Source of the DNA: Ptiloglossa arizonensis
Taxonomy: Eukaryota; Arthropoda; Insecta; Hymenoptera; Colletidae
Reading direction: 5' to 3'
Length of the DNA stretch: 64,000 bases
Assembly: GCF_051014685.1 (NCBI RefSeq)
Contig: NC_135060.1
Coordinates: 8,184,001 to 8,248,000 of the forward strand
Shown: piece by piece, positions 24,205 to 36,878 of the stretch
Layout: each line of letters starts with the position of its first letter
Numbering within the stretch: the first letter of the stretch is position 1
Position numbers and translations under genes: made by a program
Notes under the pieces: model-generated
What the model was told of the DNA's origin: nothing
What the model saw: only the letters and a program-made list of their open reading frames with translations
Databases searched by the model: none

Positions 24205-27200
24205 AGGTTAGGATTACCCGATACACATCGATAAATCGGGAAATTAATTTCGGCACGCGATTTCAAGTAACGCGTTGTGAATCGACTTTAACGGGAGAAT
24301 CTCGCCAATTTACATAAAAACGCGCACGCAATTATTTTCATCGTACAAACAAAGCATCTTTCTCTCGAGCAAACAGATGCCAGACCACGTGCGAGGAATT
24401 TCGCAAACATGCGGGCTGCAAGACCGCTGCGAATATAATTCGCGAATTGTGCGAATGTTTTCGCACGATTTCCATTTGGATAGCGCTTATGATACGTACG
24501 TGTGTGGTTTCTTTTTTCTTTTTTTTTTTCTTCTTTTTTTTTTTTGTATTCGAGGGCACGATGCTCGCGTCTCTTAATAATCGTTCCAGTGGGAAAGAGA
24601 ACAAAGGAGAAACTTGAGACTCAAGGTTGCAATTAATAAGGTCGATGCTGACGAGGGAATGAAAGAATCGGATTTTAAATTGAATGGAAATCCTTTAATA
24701 CGGCTGATACCACCCGATCTTTGCATCGTAAATCTCGGTTTACGTTGCCTTCGAAAAGTCGAACGATGTACGAGAATTTCATGCAAAACGTGCATCGCAC
24801 GACTTGGCACGTTTCGAGGAGTAAATTACTCGTCTTATCTTCATCCGATACAGTCGCTTAACGCGTTTAGAGTAATTACACTTTTAACCGCATTGGTTTT
24901 CTTTTCCATATTGGTTGCGAGCATTTAGAAAGTAGTTGAAGTGCAAGGACAAGTAGATAAAACGTGGCTCAAAGCGCTTGCATATATTACCGAAGAAAAA
25001 GATTCCAGTCCCAATTCCCAAGCCCACGGATCTAGGTGAGCATATACATATAATAAGATAAATTTGAATTCAGTTGTAAACAACAACGTTTCGTTTCTCG
25101 TTTGATTATCGCGCGAGCCTGCAGATTGCTCCGGCTAAATGAAAAAAAAAGAGATACCATCGGTACGCCGAAGATCGTTAATAATTTTCAATTGAGAAAG
25201 ATCGGGGGCACTCGAGCACTCATTATGAAAAAAATCATTGGTGGTGTCATCTCATCGGTTCGAGACGCAAGCTACGCGTAATGCTGGTAACGCAGAAATC
25301 TGTGAGTCGATAATAAAACAGCATTACAGAAATCTACTGCATCTGCAGCTGCCAAAAGAAAGTGGATAAAGTCGGTACGTTTGTACGAAAGGAACCAAAG
25401 CTCTATTACCTATTCTAGAAAGTGATGAATGATAATCTCGATGAACAAACGTACCTGTTTTATGATAATTCGAAAGTATCGAACACTTTTACAAAATACC
25501 AAACGTACACAGAATTTACACTACGACTCCGTTGAACATTGCGATCGAATACACCTAAACAACGATCGTGCGAAAAGTTTGGTTAGAAAATCAACTTCTC
25601 GTTCCATCGGAAACATACATCATCGTATCGTTTGTACTCGATGTATCATCGTTCGTGACTAAACGACAGTTATCGCGTGTAGTAAACGTCTATTGGTTCT
25701 TTTGTTCTTCAATTTTCCCGTATAATATCGTACGATATATTCTAGGGAGTTAATATAACGAGTATTCGTCACGGGATCACTGCGATCGTAATCGCGATGC
25801 AGATTCCTGGAAAGATCGTATCGCGTCGGACGAGAAACGGGGGGAACCTCGAGTGGACAGGACATTAATAATACACCTAATGGGGTTTTCGGGTCTAACC
25901 GCAAGTCTCGACCAGCCGTAACGTAGAACCGATTTTCGCGGCAACTTTAAATACGTCTGGCGAAATATTGCAGACTCGTGGCATCCCCCCACCCCCTGCC
26001 CCTGCACTCGCCCCACTCCCCTATCGAAATTCCTCTGGTCCTTTTTTCATCGTGGCCGTGACGTCTAACAAGGACGACACTGGTTCTGCGGTTTAACAAG
26101 TGGAACTTCGGCCAGTCTCGTTTATCAGATGATTAACGCGCCGACCGCAATTTAAAAAAGTCCTAAAAGGATACGTCTTCCACCGTCTTGCTTGCCGACC
26201 GAGCAGCTCGCACGAGCGTGCAAGTTTTACCGCGCGAAAGTGCGACTTTCGTCGCGCTTCGGCCGCAGCCACGACTGTGAACACTTTTTTGATTTCTACA
26301 GAAATAAAGAAAGCGAATTACAATGCACGGGTTTACAAACACGGTCGCGTAACGGGAATGACGTTGCTCGGGCGAACTTTCCAAATCGATTTTCGCGAAA
26401 ACGAAATCACGTATTCGCTAGGGTATTTTTTTTCCTTTTCTTTTTTTTTTTGCACGCGAAATTACCAACATTGCGGTTACACGGCCCATCACTCTCTATT
26501 TTTAATTCGAATTTCCCGCAATTTACATTCTTTCGTAGTAAAGTGTGCGCACATCTCGAATCGAAAGCTGAAATTTTCTAAAGTGTTTCGAATACAGCTT
26601 GGTAACGAAAGTAGACTGTTATCGTGTCTGGAACTCGGTATTTCGAGCGAGACTTAATTTCTGAGAAAAGAAGAATAATGGCGTTTATCTTAACAACGAT
26701 ATACGCATATTTTCGAGACGACCTCTTCTGCGTATCCTTGTTAAAAATATCGTAGGAGAAATAAGTATAAATCAACCGCGTGTATAAAAAGCGTAAACGC
26801 GTAAATGCTAAATGTGGATGGTGGTCAGGTTTTGTAAGTCAGGTTCGAAGGTTTTATTTGCTCGAAGACATTCGCGATGTGTCGTATGCGTTTGTCGTTG
26901 TGGATAAAGATTTCGTTTTTACGTCGAGATGATAATTCATCGACGATAATCCACGTATATAGTGGTTGAAAAATTTGTACAACTCCCATTGGATTTCTTA
27001 CAAAGATCCTCTTTACGTCGATGCAATTACGATTCGATACAAAGAAGTCACGCTTTGTTTACATTGTAACAAGAAATTACAAGAGCTCTTGTAACATTTC
27101 GAAAGAAATGCACGATTAAATTTACGCAAAAATGATACAGATCCCGGTACAAGAATTTATTTACGAATCCTAGAGAAAGGAGTGCAAATTCTAACCTTAA

Positions 27201-29267
27201 AGTATTCCTAGGACATTGACACATCGCGTGAATGTTCTCCGTCGCTCTCAATGCAGCCACGTCGTCAAAGTACACGTATTTGTTAGAACGTTCGCGTACC
27301 AGTATCCTCGAAAATGTAACAAAAACAATTAACTCACGTCGAAGCATCCCGCATCGCTCGGTCACCGTGGCCAAACAATTCGCGTCTACACGCGTTGCCG
27401 CCATGTTGGCCCCGCCAGAGTGCGCGCGAGTTTCGAAATTAAATTTACAAGCGCCGCCCCCCAAGCGGTACTTGGACCGCTTCGCCGCGTTCCACGTTCG
27501 CGAAAGTTTTGGAAATCTGGACTGAAATTCTTCGAGTTTCCACGTACGCGGGCAGTCGGAACCGAGCGAGAAACTTTCAGATTCGAATGGATGGGTTTCG
27601 TATCGATCGAGAACCACGGGATATATCGTCCGTATCGCGTAAATTCCAGGAAAATTTTTCAATTCGCGACCCAAACTCCACGGAACGGTGCAATTTCGTT
27701 CGAGTCGCGACGAACGAAATCTCGACCGCGTTGCGCGCGCAACTCGTTACCGTGCAACGTTACCACGTGCTCGACATCCGGTTCGAGCGAAATTGAATTC
27801 GTGGTCGGGCGCTATTCATCCGAACCGAAATAATCTACACGCGGTGAAAAAAAATGATGTCTCGCCTCCGTTCGAGGATTCTATCGATTTTATTAATGTA
27901 CAGGGCGGAACGTGACCGTAAAATAACTCGTAAACTGCTCGACCAACGGAACAAAGTTTCAAATGGAAGGTGCACGGTATTGTGAAAGTCGTACGAGTTC
28001 GATAACAAATAACACGATGTAGAAATTGAGTGTACCTTTTTTTTTTCATTCATTCGAGAAACATGGAGATAATTTTCTTCGTTGGTTCTAAATCGTTGTA
28101 GAACAATTCGGAGCGACGATAGTGGAATATACGATTATTTCGATGATTGATTCCTATGTTTTTTTTTCAGTGTACGAATACACTTGGTTTTCTTTCCATT
28201 CTCCAAGAGAATGATCCCATTGATTCGTTTTACTATTCAAATAAATATCGACCGCCAATTGAGAAAAAGTGACAACGTATATGGAAACGAAAGTTAATGG
28301 TTGCCAAGTACATCTTGCTTGATTGTAATTACAGAACAAGTATTACATTCTACCAGTCGAAGGTTAACGCACTACGTACCTGCAACACTATTCGTTCCTC
28401 GAGTACGCAACACACAATTCCACGTGTTTTCTAACGGAACTGTATATTCCTTGTACACAATTGATCCGTCATATTTATTATCCTGCGCGTAAGAAAACTA
28501 TCAAGATACGTACAGGAAACATACGTAAAAGGATCGTAAGGTTATCAATATTCCTAGATTCTTCCTCGTCTAATTCAAATTCACGATCTGTATTTACCAA
28601 ATGGAGTACAGAATGGTTTACAGAATGGTATTTACAGAATTTTCTCTGGATGAAAATTTTCGTAATTCAAAGTGGCAAAGAAACGATTAACCTATACAAA
28701 ATGTAGAAGCTGTTGAACTGTTCGAATTCAAATCGAGTGAGCGCCAAACCACGAGAGGAAAGAGAGAGATAGGTAGGGAAAAAGATGTAAGAAAAATACA
28801 ATAAGGATAGGGACACACAAAGACGACTTCCCGGGCACAGGTCTTTAAGATGGAAAAACGTGGTACGTCGTGCAGGAGCGTAGAATGGGCAGCGATGGCT
28901 CAAATGGTCCGTATTTCAATAATGATAAATCACCCTGGTTCGACGCAACGACAGACATGGCCGGTTTCAAGATCTCACCGCGAGATATCACCGTCAGGGG
29001 TCTATCTCGTGCCTTCTATCTTATACGGTCCTGTCTCCTCCTGTGCCCTACAGGACGCTTCAAAGTCCAACCATGACTTTCATCCGTGAAAGAATCCATT
29101 CTCAGACGTGCTCTCGAAAACACGTTTTCTCCGATCCGGAGGATCGAAACGTTCTATCGTGTATCGTGGTAACCGATGTCTCGCTCCGAGACTTTCTTTT
29201 TTTTTTTTGGAAAACGCAGCGAGAGATTCGCTACTTTAACAGTGGAACTAACAATGGGAGGAATTCG
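24205..29267. other. Non-coding stretch
   Basis: No gene is supported over about 5 kb. T-rich runs lie near 24508-24546 and 26426-26452. The interval 24940-25400 is less CpG-rich and could be a conserved regulatory sequence. The GC-rich patch at 27230-27560 contains GCCGCCATGTTGGC (27397-27410). Minus-strand frames there (27048-27674) show no domain. Confidence 0.35.
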
Positions 29268-29705
29268 AGTTTGAAAATTCTTTTTGACATTATTCGATTG
29301 ACCGTGTCTTTGCCTAGTATATTCGTGGACAATTATCAAAATGGATAATTAATGAAGAGTAGAACGATAAAAAGGGTCAATTTGACTTGTTTGAAAATCG
29401 TTTTTAGAATTATTCGATTAACTGTGTGTTTGCCTAGTATATTCGTGGACAATTATCAAAATGGATAATTAATGAAGAGTAGAACGATGAAAGTGGTCAA
29501 TTTGACTTGTTTGAAAATCGTTTTTAGAATTATTCGATTAACTGTGTGTTTGCCTAGTATATTCGTGGACAATTATCAAAATGGATAATTAATGAAGAGT
29601 AGAATGATGAAAAGGGTCAATTTGACTTGTTGGAAAATTCTTTTTAAAATTACTCAATTATTAACCATGTCTTTGCCTACAATACTCGTGGACAATTGTC
29701 AAAAT
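29268..29705. repeat. 120-bp tandem repeat, about 3.6 copies
   Basis: The unit recurs with an exact 120-bp offset, with equivalent bases at 29281, 29401, 29521 and a diverged 29641. Shared text includes TTGCCTAGTATATTCGTGGA and ATGGATAATTAATGAAGAGT. Confidence 0.9.
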
Positions 29706-31624
29706 AGACAAGTAACAGTATTCGTAAATTAATTTGCCCTTTCCCCGCCTAATTTGAAGATACGTATATGTGATCTTATAGAAATAGAAGTACACTCACT
29801 ATCGGTAGTACTAGTATCAAAAACGAATGAACATTTATCGAAATATATCGATTAGCAAACCGAGTGTAACGATAACGATGTTTTCGGTCAACGGATGAAA
29901 TTTCACTGGAAGTGTGAACTAAATAAAAATATTTCCAAACGTTCGGTTTTCCATCGTTCGAGATAATTAAACGGTGAACTTAAAATCAAATTGCCACATG
30001 CAACAGTTCGCCATTATTCGAGTATTCTCCAGTTTTCCTAGTAACTTTCATAAATTAAATGCACATCCATAAGAATTTCAACAAAATGATAACGAATGAC
30101 TCCAATATTTACTCTCGGTAATATTCGTTTCCTTAGGAATCTTTTTTTTTTTAGATCGAAATTGTAATTCATTGCTTTTGGAAACAGATGTATCGCGAAC
30201 TACTTCGTACGCTGTATACACGGTGTTCATAAATTCAAAGCACAAACTTTGCTCACATGGAACGCTTATCGAAGAGAACAGAAAGGAGGTTAGCGAAATT
30301 AGGTTCGAAAATCAACCTCCCTTCCGAGTCGTAAAATATAAAATGTTTTTATTTCCTTTGCACGGTCTTCGACGTAAGTTCCTTCTATTCGAATGTGTAA
30401 CTTGGCACGTTTGTCGAGATTCACGCTGCTTCGGAAAACATCGTGTTTTTCACGCGACACAGGTGCAAAATTTGCATCGTGTGATTCACGAGCACCCTGT
30501 ACAATACAATCCTGATCGATGTTTCCAAGGAACCCTACGGGTCACAGGGAGACACCCGCGAATGAGTTCAACCAACTTGACGGTAGTTCGTTAGTTTGGG
30601 AAATATAATTAACGCACTACGTATCTATATGTATCAATATCGTACACTGTACGTTGCACACTAGTCAATATTTCGTTAATTGCTGCAATTTCATTGAAAC
30701 TCGTCTCACTTTCTCTGAAATGATTCAAAACTAAGATATGATCTTTTAGGCGTTGAAGTTGTAAGTACGCGTTATAAGTAACACTATTTTTGAACGAATA
30801 TGATAAAAATGTACTCTCCTCGAAGAAAATTCGTCGACGATCATTGAAACAAATTGAGCGAAATTACTACTAAAACAAAAAGCGCGACATCTCGAAAAAA
30901 ATTCACTGGTATATATATATATATTTATTATCTTAAATATATATATTTCATAGCACTCTTCCATCGATGTTACTTATATATCTTTATTCTGCGAATACTG
31001 CGTAGAATAATAAACACATATACATTTAATGGCAACGTCTCAACTTTTCGATACTATAATAAACGCTACTCTACTTTCCATCGCAATACTTCCAATTTTC
31101 ACAATACCTTGGACAACAACATTTCAACTTTTCAATACTACTTACAAGACCTTTACGATTCCAAAATCACGAAATATACACAGCCGGTCGGTAAAAGGGA
31201 CGCGTTCGCTAAAATGAACATTAACTTGGACGAAGATTTGCAAAACGATTCGTTCCGTCCGAAGAAACATTTCACAGCCGATCGTGTCAATTTGACCGTT
31301 TCTTCTCCGATTAACGTTTCAGCGGGTTCTCCGTCGGCCCTCCGGACAAACAGCCATAAAGGCGTCGTCTTTATTCGTGGTGAGGGTAGACTTTCCCGCG
31401 GAATCGTTCCTAATAATTTTCCCCGGGGACGAGCACGTCCCGGCCAAGGGGGACTATCCATTCCGCGGGCGATATAATACTACGCGCGCTCCCGCAGCGT
31501 GTTTGCGCTCGGGACGCATGGCGCGCGAAGAAATCACCGCGAGATAACTCCTACATGAAGATATTATGTTTTGATATATGCGCGGGTGGCGAAGGATTAC
31601 TCACGCCGCGGTACAACGCGCGGT
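29706..31624. other. Non-coding stretch
   Basis: No gene is recognised. A TA run is present at about 30910-30950. Frames at 30172-30594 and 30854-31477 show no domain. The last 250 bp before 31510 are GC-rich. Confidence 0.35.
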
Positions 31625-32600
31625 ACACACAACATGCATACGCGACATGCATACGTACGTACACGCGGACGTACGTCCATAGATGCATACGTTCGTACGT
31701 AGGAACATACGTGCATTCATACGTTGAAACGTGCAACCGTAGATGCACAAGTGCATACATACATACATACGTTCATACGTAGAAACGTACATACGTTCAT
31801 ACGTAGAAACGTACATACATTCATACATAGAAACATGCATCCATAGATGCATAAGTCCAAACATACATACATACATTCATACATAGAAATGTACATACAT
31901 TCATACATAGAAACATACATACATTCATACATAGAAACATGCATCCATAGATGCATAAGTCCAAACATACATAGATACATTCACACATAGAAACGTACAT
32001 ACATTCATACATAGAAACATACATACATTCATACATAGAATCATACATATATTCATACATAGAAAGATACGTACGTTGATACATAGAAACATACATACAT
32101 TCATACATAGAAACATGCATCCATAGATGCATAAGTCCAAACATACATACATACATTCATACATACATACATACATACATACATTCATATATAGAAACAT
32201 AGAAACATGCATCCATATATAGAAACATGCATCCATAGATGCATAAGTTCATACATGCATACATACATTCATACATAGAAATGTACATACATTCATACAT
32301 AAAAACATACATAAATCCATACATATATACTCCCATGTATATATCTATACAAACATTCATACCTATATACCCCCGTGTATACATCTATACATACATTCAT
32401 ACCTATATACCCCCATGCATACATCTATACATACATCCATACCTATATACTCTCGTGTATACATCTATACATACATTCATACCTATATACCCCCATGCAT
32501 ACATCTATGCATACATCCATACCTATATACCCTGATGTATACATCAATGCATACACCCATATCTCCATGTACACATCGATGCATACACACATAAAAAATG
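31625..32600. repeat. CATA-rich array with 24-bp and 40-bp higher-order units
   Basis: The plus strand is dominated by CATACATACATTCATACATA and CATAGAAACATACATA motifs, giving units of about 24 bp (31760-32290). Then comes a strict 40-bp unit beginning ACCTATATAC at 32361, 32401, 32441, 32481 and 32521. Long Met/Tyr/Cys frames on the minus strand are read-throughs of the array. Confidence 0.9.
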
Positions 32601-33597
32601 TAAATACCTATACACACGATTCGTACATACGTTCACGCAACCCGTACGTATCCACGTCCATCGTAAGGGGACGTACACGGGATGCGGGATCGATTGAAAA
32701 AGACGCGTTCGCTTCCCCGCGTGACGAGGCAACAATGTTCCCTTTTGTGTCGTGGGAATTTTTACGACTGTCAACGAAGAAGCGGCGTTATTGTCTCGAA
32801 CGTTGCCGCGCTCACAAGCGAGCGTCGATTGGTACCCCGCGCGCTACGATGATGACGGATGGAAATGAGTTTCGGTGCCGCGTATCGACGTTAGAATTCA
32901 ATTCCAAATCAACCGCAACGCGCGAATTAACCGCCCGATGCCCACGAACGCGCCTCCGGTGGAATCATTTATTGCGGACAGCACCGCGAGCCGGGATTCT
33001 TCGACGCTCGTGCATCGCACGTACGTACCCGTGCCTGACCGTGGGTCACTGTTGTTCGCGTACTGCTGGGAAGTTGACCGTGCACCGTCCCGCGTATTAA
33101 CAATGTAATTCGTTTCAACGGTAGTTTCTCGACGCGGACCGCGTTCTTCCAACGCGCCAGAGAAACCTCTACCGAACGAACGACCATCGAGGAACCGCGA
33201 ATTAATCACTCGCGATAGGGTTTTTTACGCGATCGCGAGAAAGAAACCGACCGGGTCGAAAGTGACCCGTTACTTTTCACTTCGGAGAAAATTTCCACTG
33301 TTTCACCGAACGTTCACTTTAGTTTCCAAGGGAAGTTGTATTGACGGGAGATGTGGAGGTTTCACCGGGTCATGAAAGACCCGGGAGTTCTCGAAACGAG
33401 GATCGCGAAGGAGCAAGGTTTTTTTGGTGGATGCGCGAATAGAACTTTGGGAAGTGATATATATTTGTACAAGTAGTTATGTAATATGTAGTAAAAATAT
33501 TAATGATTTTGTCCGTTGGGTTACAGAGGGATAATACATAGAGTACAAGTCGAAGAATGTACACTCAGAGTACTATGTGGAATATTGGGAAAAAATG
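32601..33597. other. Non-coding stretch, partly GC-rich
   Basis: The interval 32640-33250 is CpG-rich and has overlapping frames in several phases, none with a recognisable domain. No repeat or RNA gene is seen. Confidence 0.35.
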
Positions 33598-33755
33598 ATG
33601 GAAAAATCAATTGTATTGATTCTATCGCAAATAAATGATCGTCGACTTAGAAGAAGTTAAATTCCGGAGTATTTTATATTTTCGAGTCCACTGGAGAAAG
33701 AACACCTACTCCTAAATAACTTTCGGATGTTCTATCTAAACGAAAGAATTTGTAT
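33598..33755. repeat. Dispersed repeat, single-unit copy of the 86-bp family
   Basis: It shares its start (ATTGATTCTATCGCAAATAA) and its end (ATCTAAACGAAAGAATTTNT) with the array at 34852-35261, but holds only one central unit. The two loci look like a duplication in which one copy later expanded. Confidence 0.8.
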
Positions 33756-34851
33756 TTTAAAGAAACACGATGGAAGAAAACGCGACTGTAGATTGATTCG
33801 ATATTTACACTGCTGAGTAGTGAACATTTGGAGAATCTGTGTTTGAAGAAACAAGGGATTTTTGTACGAGTATTGTTCTTTCGTTGGACATTTCACTCTT
33901 TCGGATCAGAATCGTTAATACATTTTACGAGTGTAAATTTGTGATATTGTCTCCACGTGAATTATTTCGAGGAAACGATACGAGACGTTGCTCGATAACG
34001 AACGGTTGTTGTCACTTGTCTAGGAAACGTGCTCGAAACAATTATTCTTGATCGATCACCAGACGAAACTGTTCGACGAAATGATCGAACGCGATGCTTC
34101 TCGTCTGTTCGAGAAAGATCGGCTCGGATAGTTCTCGCGAGATTTCTCAAACAATGTTTACGATGTGTAATTATTTTCTTACGTCGTATAAGTGAGTTTC
34201 AAGGAACGAGTAAATAGAGGTGATAAAATTGTTTTTTTTCTAGAAAGATAGAAGAATGAGAAAGTTTCGAGCGACAGTGTACGTTATTGTGTACCTCGGA
34301 AGGTTTATTCAATTGGAAAAAAAACGACCCTAATCCTTGGTCGTTACCCGAATAATCTATTCGGGTCGTTTAACCATTCCTAACGAGCGAACAACATGGC
34401 CGACGATAATAGAAGACGTTCGACATCGTTTTACTCGACGCTGCGCCCTCTTTTCATAAATTTAACCCTACGTACGGAGAAAGTTAGAAAAATACCCTTT
34501 CACATTCACGAACCGACGGATCTAACAATCCGTCGAAACGTGTCCACCTCCGCATCGCGGAGAATCATCGCTAAGGAGAAATCATCAATGGGAGTGGAGA
34601 CGTTCGATCATACGGAACGACTCGCCAACAATCGGCCAAAGCGACGATCGTGAATGATCGATCGAGACACGGTAAATCGTCAACGGTCGGTTAAATTCGT
34701 TACTGGAGTCATTCGGAGTATTGATAAAATTTTGGAAATCTTATCGGTAACGTTAGAGTCTAGAAGAATTACGATGGAAAATGGAAAATCTCGATAGACT
34801 CGACGTTACGAACTGTCGAGAGTACTCTGGAATTCTCATTGAAAAATTTGG
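33756..34851. other. Non-coding stretch with one small candidate ORF and a short hairpin
   Basis: The ATG at 34396 has A at -3 and G at +4 (CAACATGGCC) and opens 85 codons rich in Arg/Ser/Thr with no recognised domain. I do not call it a gene. A perfect stem, ACCCGAATA/TATTCGGGT, lies at 34346-34366. Confidence 0.3.
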
Positions 34852-35261
34852 AAATATCAATTATATTGATTCTATCGTACATAAATTATCGTCGACTTAG
34901 AAGAAATTAAATTCTAGAGTATATTATACTTTCGAGTCCACTGGAAAAAGAATATCTCTATTGCAAATAAATTATCGTCAACTTAGAAGAAGTTGAATTT
35001 CGGAGTATTTTATATTTTCGAGTTCACTGGAAAAAGAATATCTCTATCGCAAATAAATTATCGTCAACTTAGAAGAAGTTAAATACCAGAGTATTTTACA
35101 TTTTCGAGTTCACTGGAAAAAGAACACCTCTATCGCAAATAAATTATCGTCAACTTAGAAGAAGTTAAATTCTAGAATATTTTATATTATCAAGTCCACT
35201 CGAAAAAGAACACCTACTCCTAAACAAATTTCAAATGTTCTCTATCTAAACGAAAGAATTT
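34852..35261. repeat. 86-bp tandem repeat, about four copies
   Basis: Units begin near 34871, 34956, 35043 and 35129 with TCTATNGCAAATAAATTATC, and each contains TCGAGTYCACTGGAAAAAGA. The flanks match the single-copy locus at 33598-33755. Confidence 0.85.
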
Positions 35262-36047
35262 CTCACAGAAAACTATCGCAATTGATGAAAATTTCCAGAG
35301 AATTTCCCCGATAATTGCTCGTTTATCGAGAACACGGCCCGATCGATGCAAAATGTCCTCACGAGTAACGAAAGCGTATCGAGTGTTGTTTATTCGTTAC
35401 AGATACACAAGTATCTCGAAATACTTCGCGATAGCTCGAACAGAGCTTCGTCGAATAACCAAGTTGAACTTTCGAAAACGTTTTCGACTGGATACGTACC
35501 GTAGGGCGTCTAAATTTAACGAATAATCTCCACGCACGTAGACGCGCGCAAAGAAACGAAAAAAAAAAACAGAAAAAACAAGGACGGGGGTGGTTGGTTG
35601 TAGATCGGAGAAAGACGAGCGGCGGATCGTTGTTCGGGGTCGCGTTAAGAGAGTTTTTCGCGAACGCAGTTTTATTTTCGATCGTCCATCGGATGCAACA
35701 CGCCCTTCTATCTCCGCGATTCGCATCCGGCGAATGTTTTTGACGCGCGACTGCCGCATACTCGATGCGTTCTTTTCTCCGCTCGCACTTGCAGGCATCT
35801 CCGAGGCTGTCGCAAACTTTTGCACGTCATCGTGAGTCGGCCGACCGGGTCGTCAAATGTTGCGAGTCGCGTTTCAAACGCATCGTCGACGACCCCTTTC
35901 CCCCCACCGAATAAAAGGTTCTCACAGCTCGACGAATAAAGCAGAATCCTCGGTTTTTCTTGCGTCGAAACTCCGCTGTCTCGCTGGGGCGCGCGGAATT
36001 GGCGCGAAATTAAAAATACCATCTTCGTGGCCGAACGATTGCTCGAC
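35262..36047. other. Non-coding stretch
   Basis: The interval 35580-36010 is GC-rich with overlapping frames on both strands, none recognisable. Confidence 0.35.
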
Positions 36048-36878
36048 GAAGGTAGAAATCGAAGGATTGATCGATAAATGTGAAATTCGAACGTTTGCTA
36101 CAGCAACGTTGAAATTGAACGATTGATCGACTAACGTAGAAATCGAACTATTGAACGACTAATGCAAAAATCGAACATGTGCTTGACTAACGTTGAATTT
36201 GAACGTTTGCTCGACCAATATAGAAATCGAACGTTTGCTCGACCAATATAGAAATCGAACGATTGATCGAAGAACGTAGAAATCGAACGATTGCTCGACC
36301 GATGTAAAAATCGAACATGTGCTCGACTAACGTTGAAATTGAACGTTTGCTCGACCAACATAGAAATCGAACGATTGAACGACTAACGTAGAAATCAAAC
36401 TATTGATCGACGAACGTAATAATCAAACTATTGATCGACGAACGTAGAAATCGAACGATTGCTCGACCAATGTAAAAATCGAACGTTTGCTCAACCAACA
36501 TAGCAATCGAACGTTTGCTCGACCAATATAGAAATCGAACGATTGCTGGACGAACATAAAAATTGAACAATTGTTCGACCAACATACAATCGAACGATTA
36601 CTCGATCAACGTAAAAATCGAACGATTGAACAACTAACGTAGAAATCAAACTATTGATCGACGAACGTAGTAATCAAACTATTGATCGACGAACGTAGAA
36701 ATCGATCGTTTACTCGACCAACATACAAATCGAATGTTTGCTCGATGAATGTAAAAATCAAACGTTTGTTCGACCAATATAGAAATCGAACGTTTCCTCT
36801 ACCAACGTAGAAATCGAACGATTACTCAACGAACGTAGAAATCGAACGTTTCCTCGACCAACGTAGAAATCAAACGAC
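36048..36878. repeat. 28-bp minisatellite, about 30 copies
   Basis: The unit is of the type GTAGAAATCGAACGATTGCT followed by CGACCAAC, with variants at many positions. Because 28 is not divisible by three, the frame rotates through all phases every three units. This produces spurious minus-strand frames with a VEQTFDFYIGRA-like period. Confidence 0.85.

Noticed and set aside
27048..27674. 208-codon minus-strand frame
   Set aside because: No domain is recognised, a competing plus-strand frame overlaps it, and it lies in a GC-rich patch where stops are scarce.
28870..29076. 68-codon frame with a protein-like composition (GSDGSNGPYFNNDKSPW)
   Set aside because: No splice donor follows, no homology is recognised, and an overlapping frame is equally open.
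31551..32384. Series of Met/Tyr/Cys-rich minus-strand frames that look like a Cys-rich protein family
   Set aside because: They are translations of the CATA array, and all begin and end within it.
34396..34653. 85-codon frame with a good start context
   Set aside because: One favourable ATG context is not enough. No domain or repeat-independent support is visible.
36048..36878. Regular short repeats that might suggest a CRISPR array
   Set aside because: The 28-bp units are contiguous, with no unique spacers, and the genome is eukaryotic.
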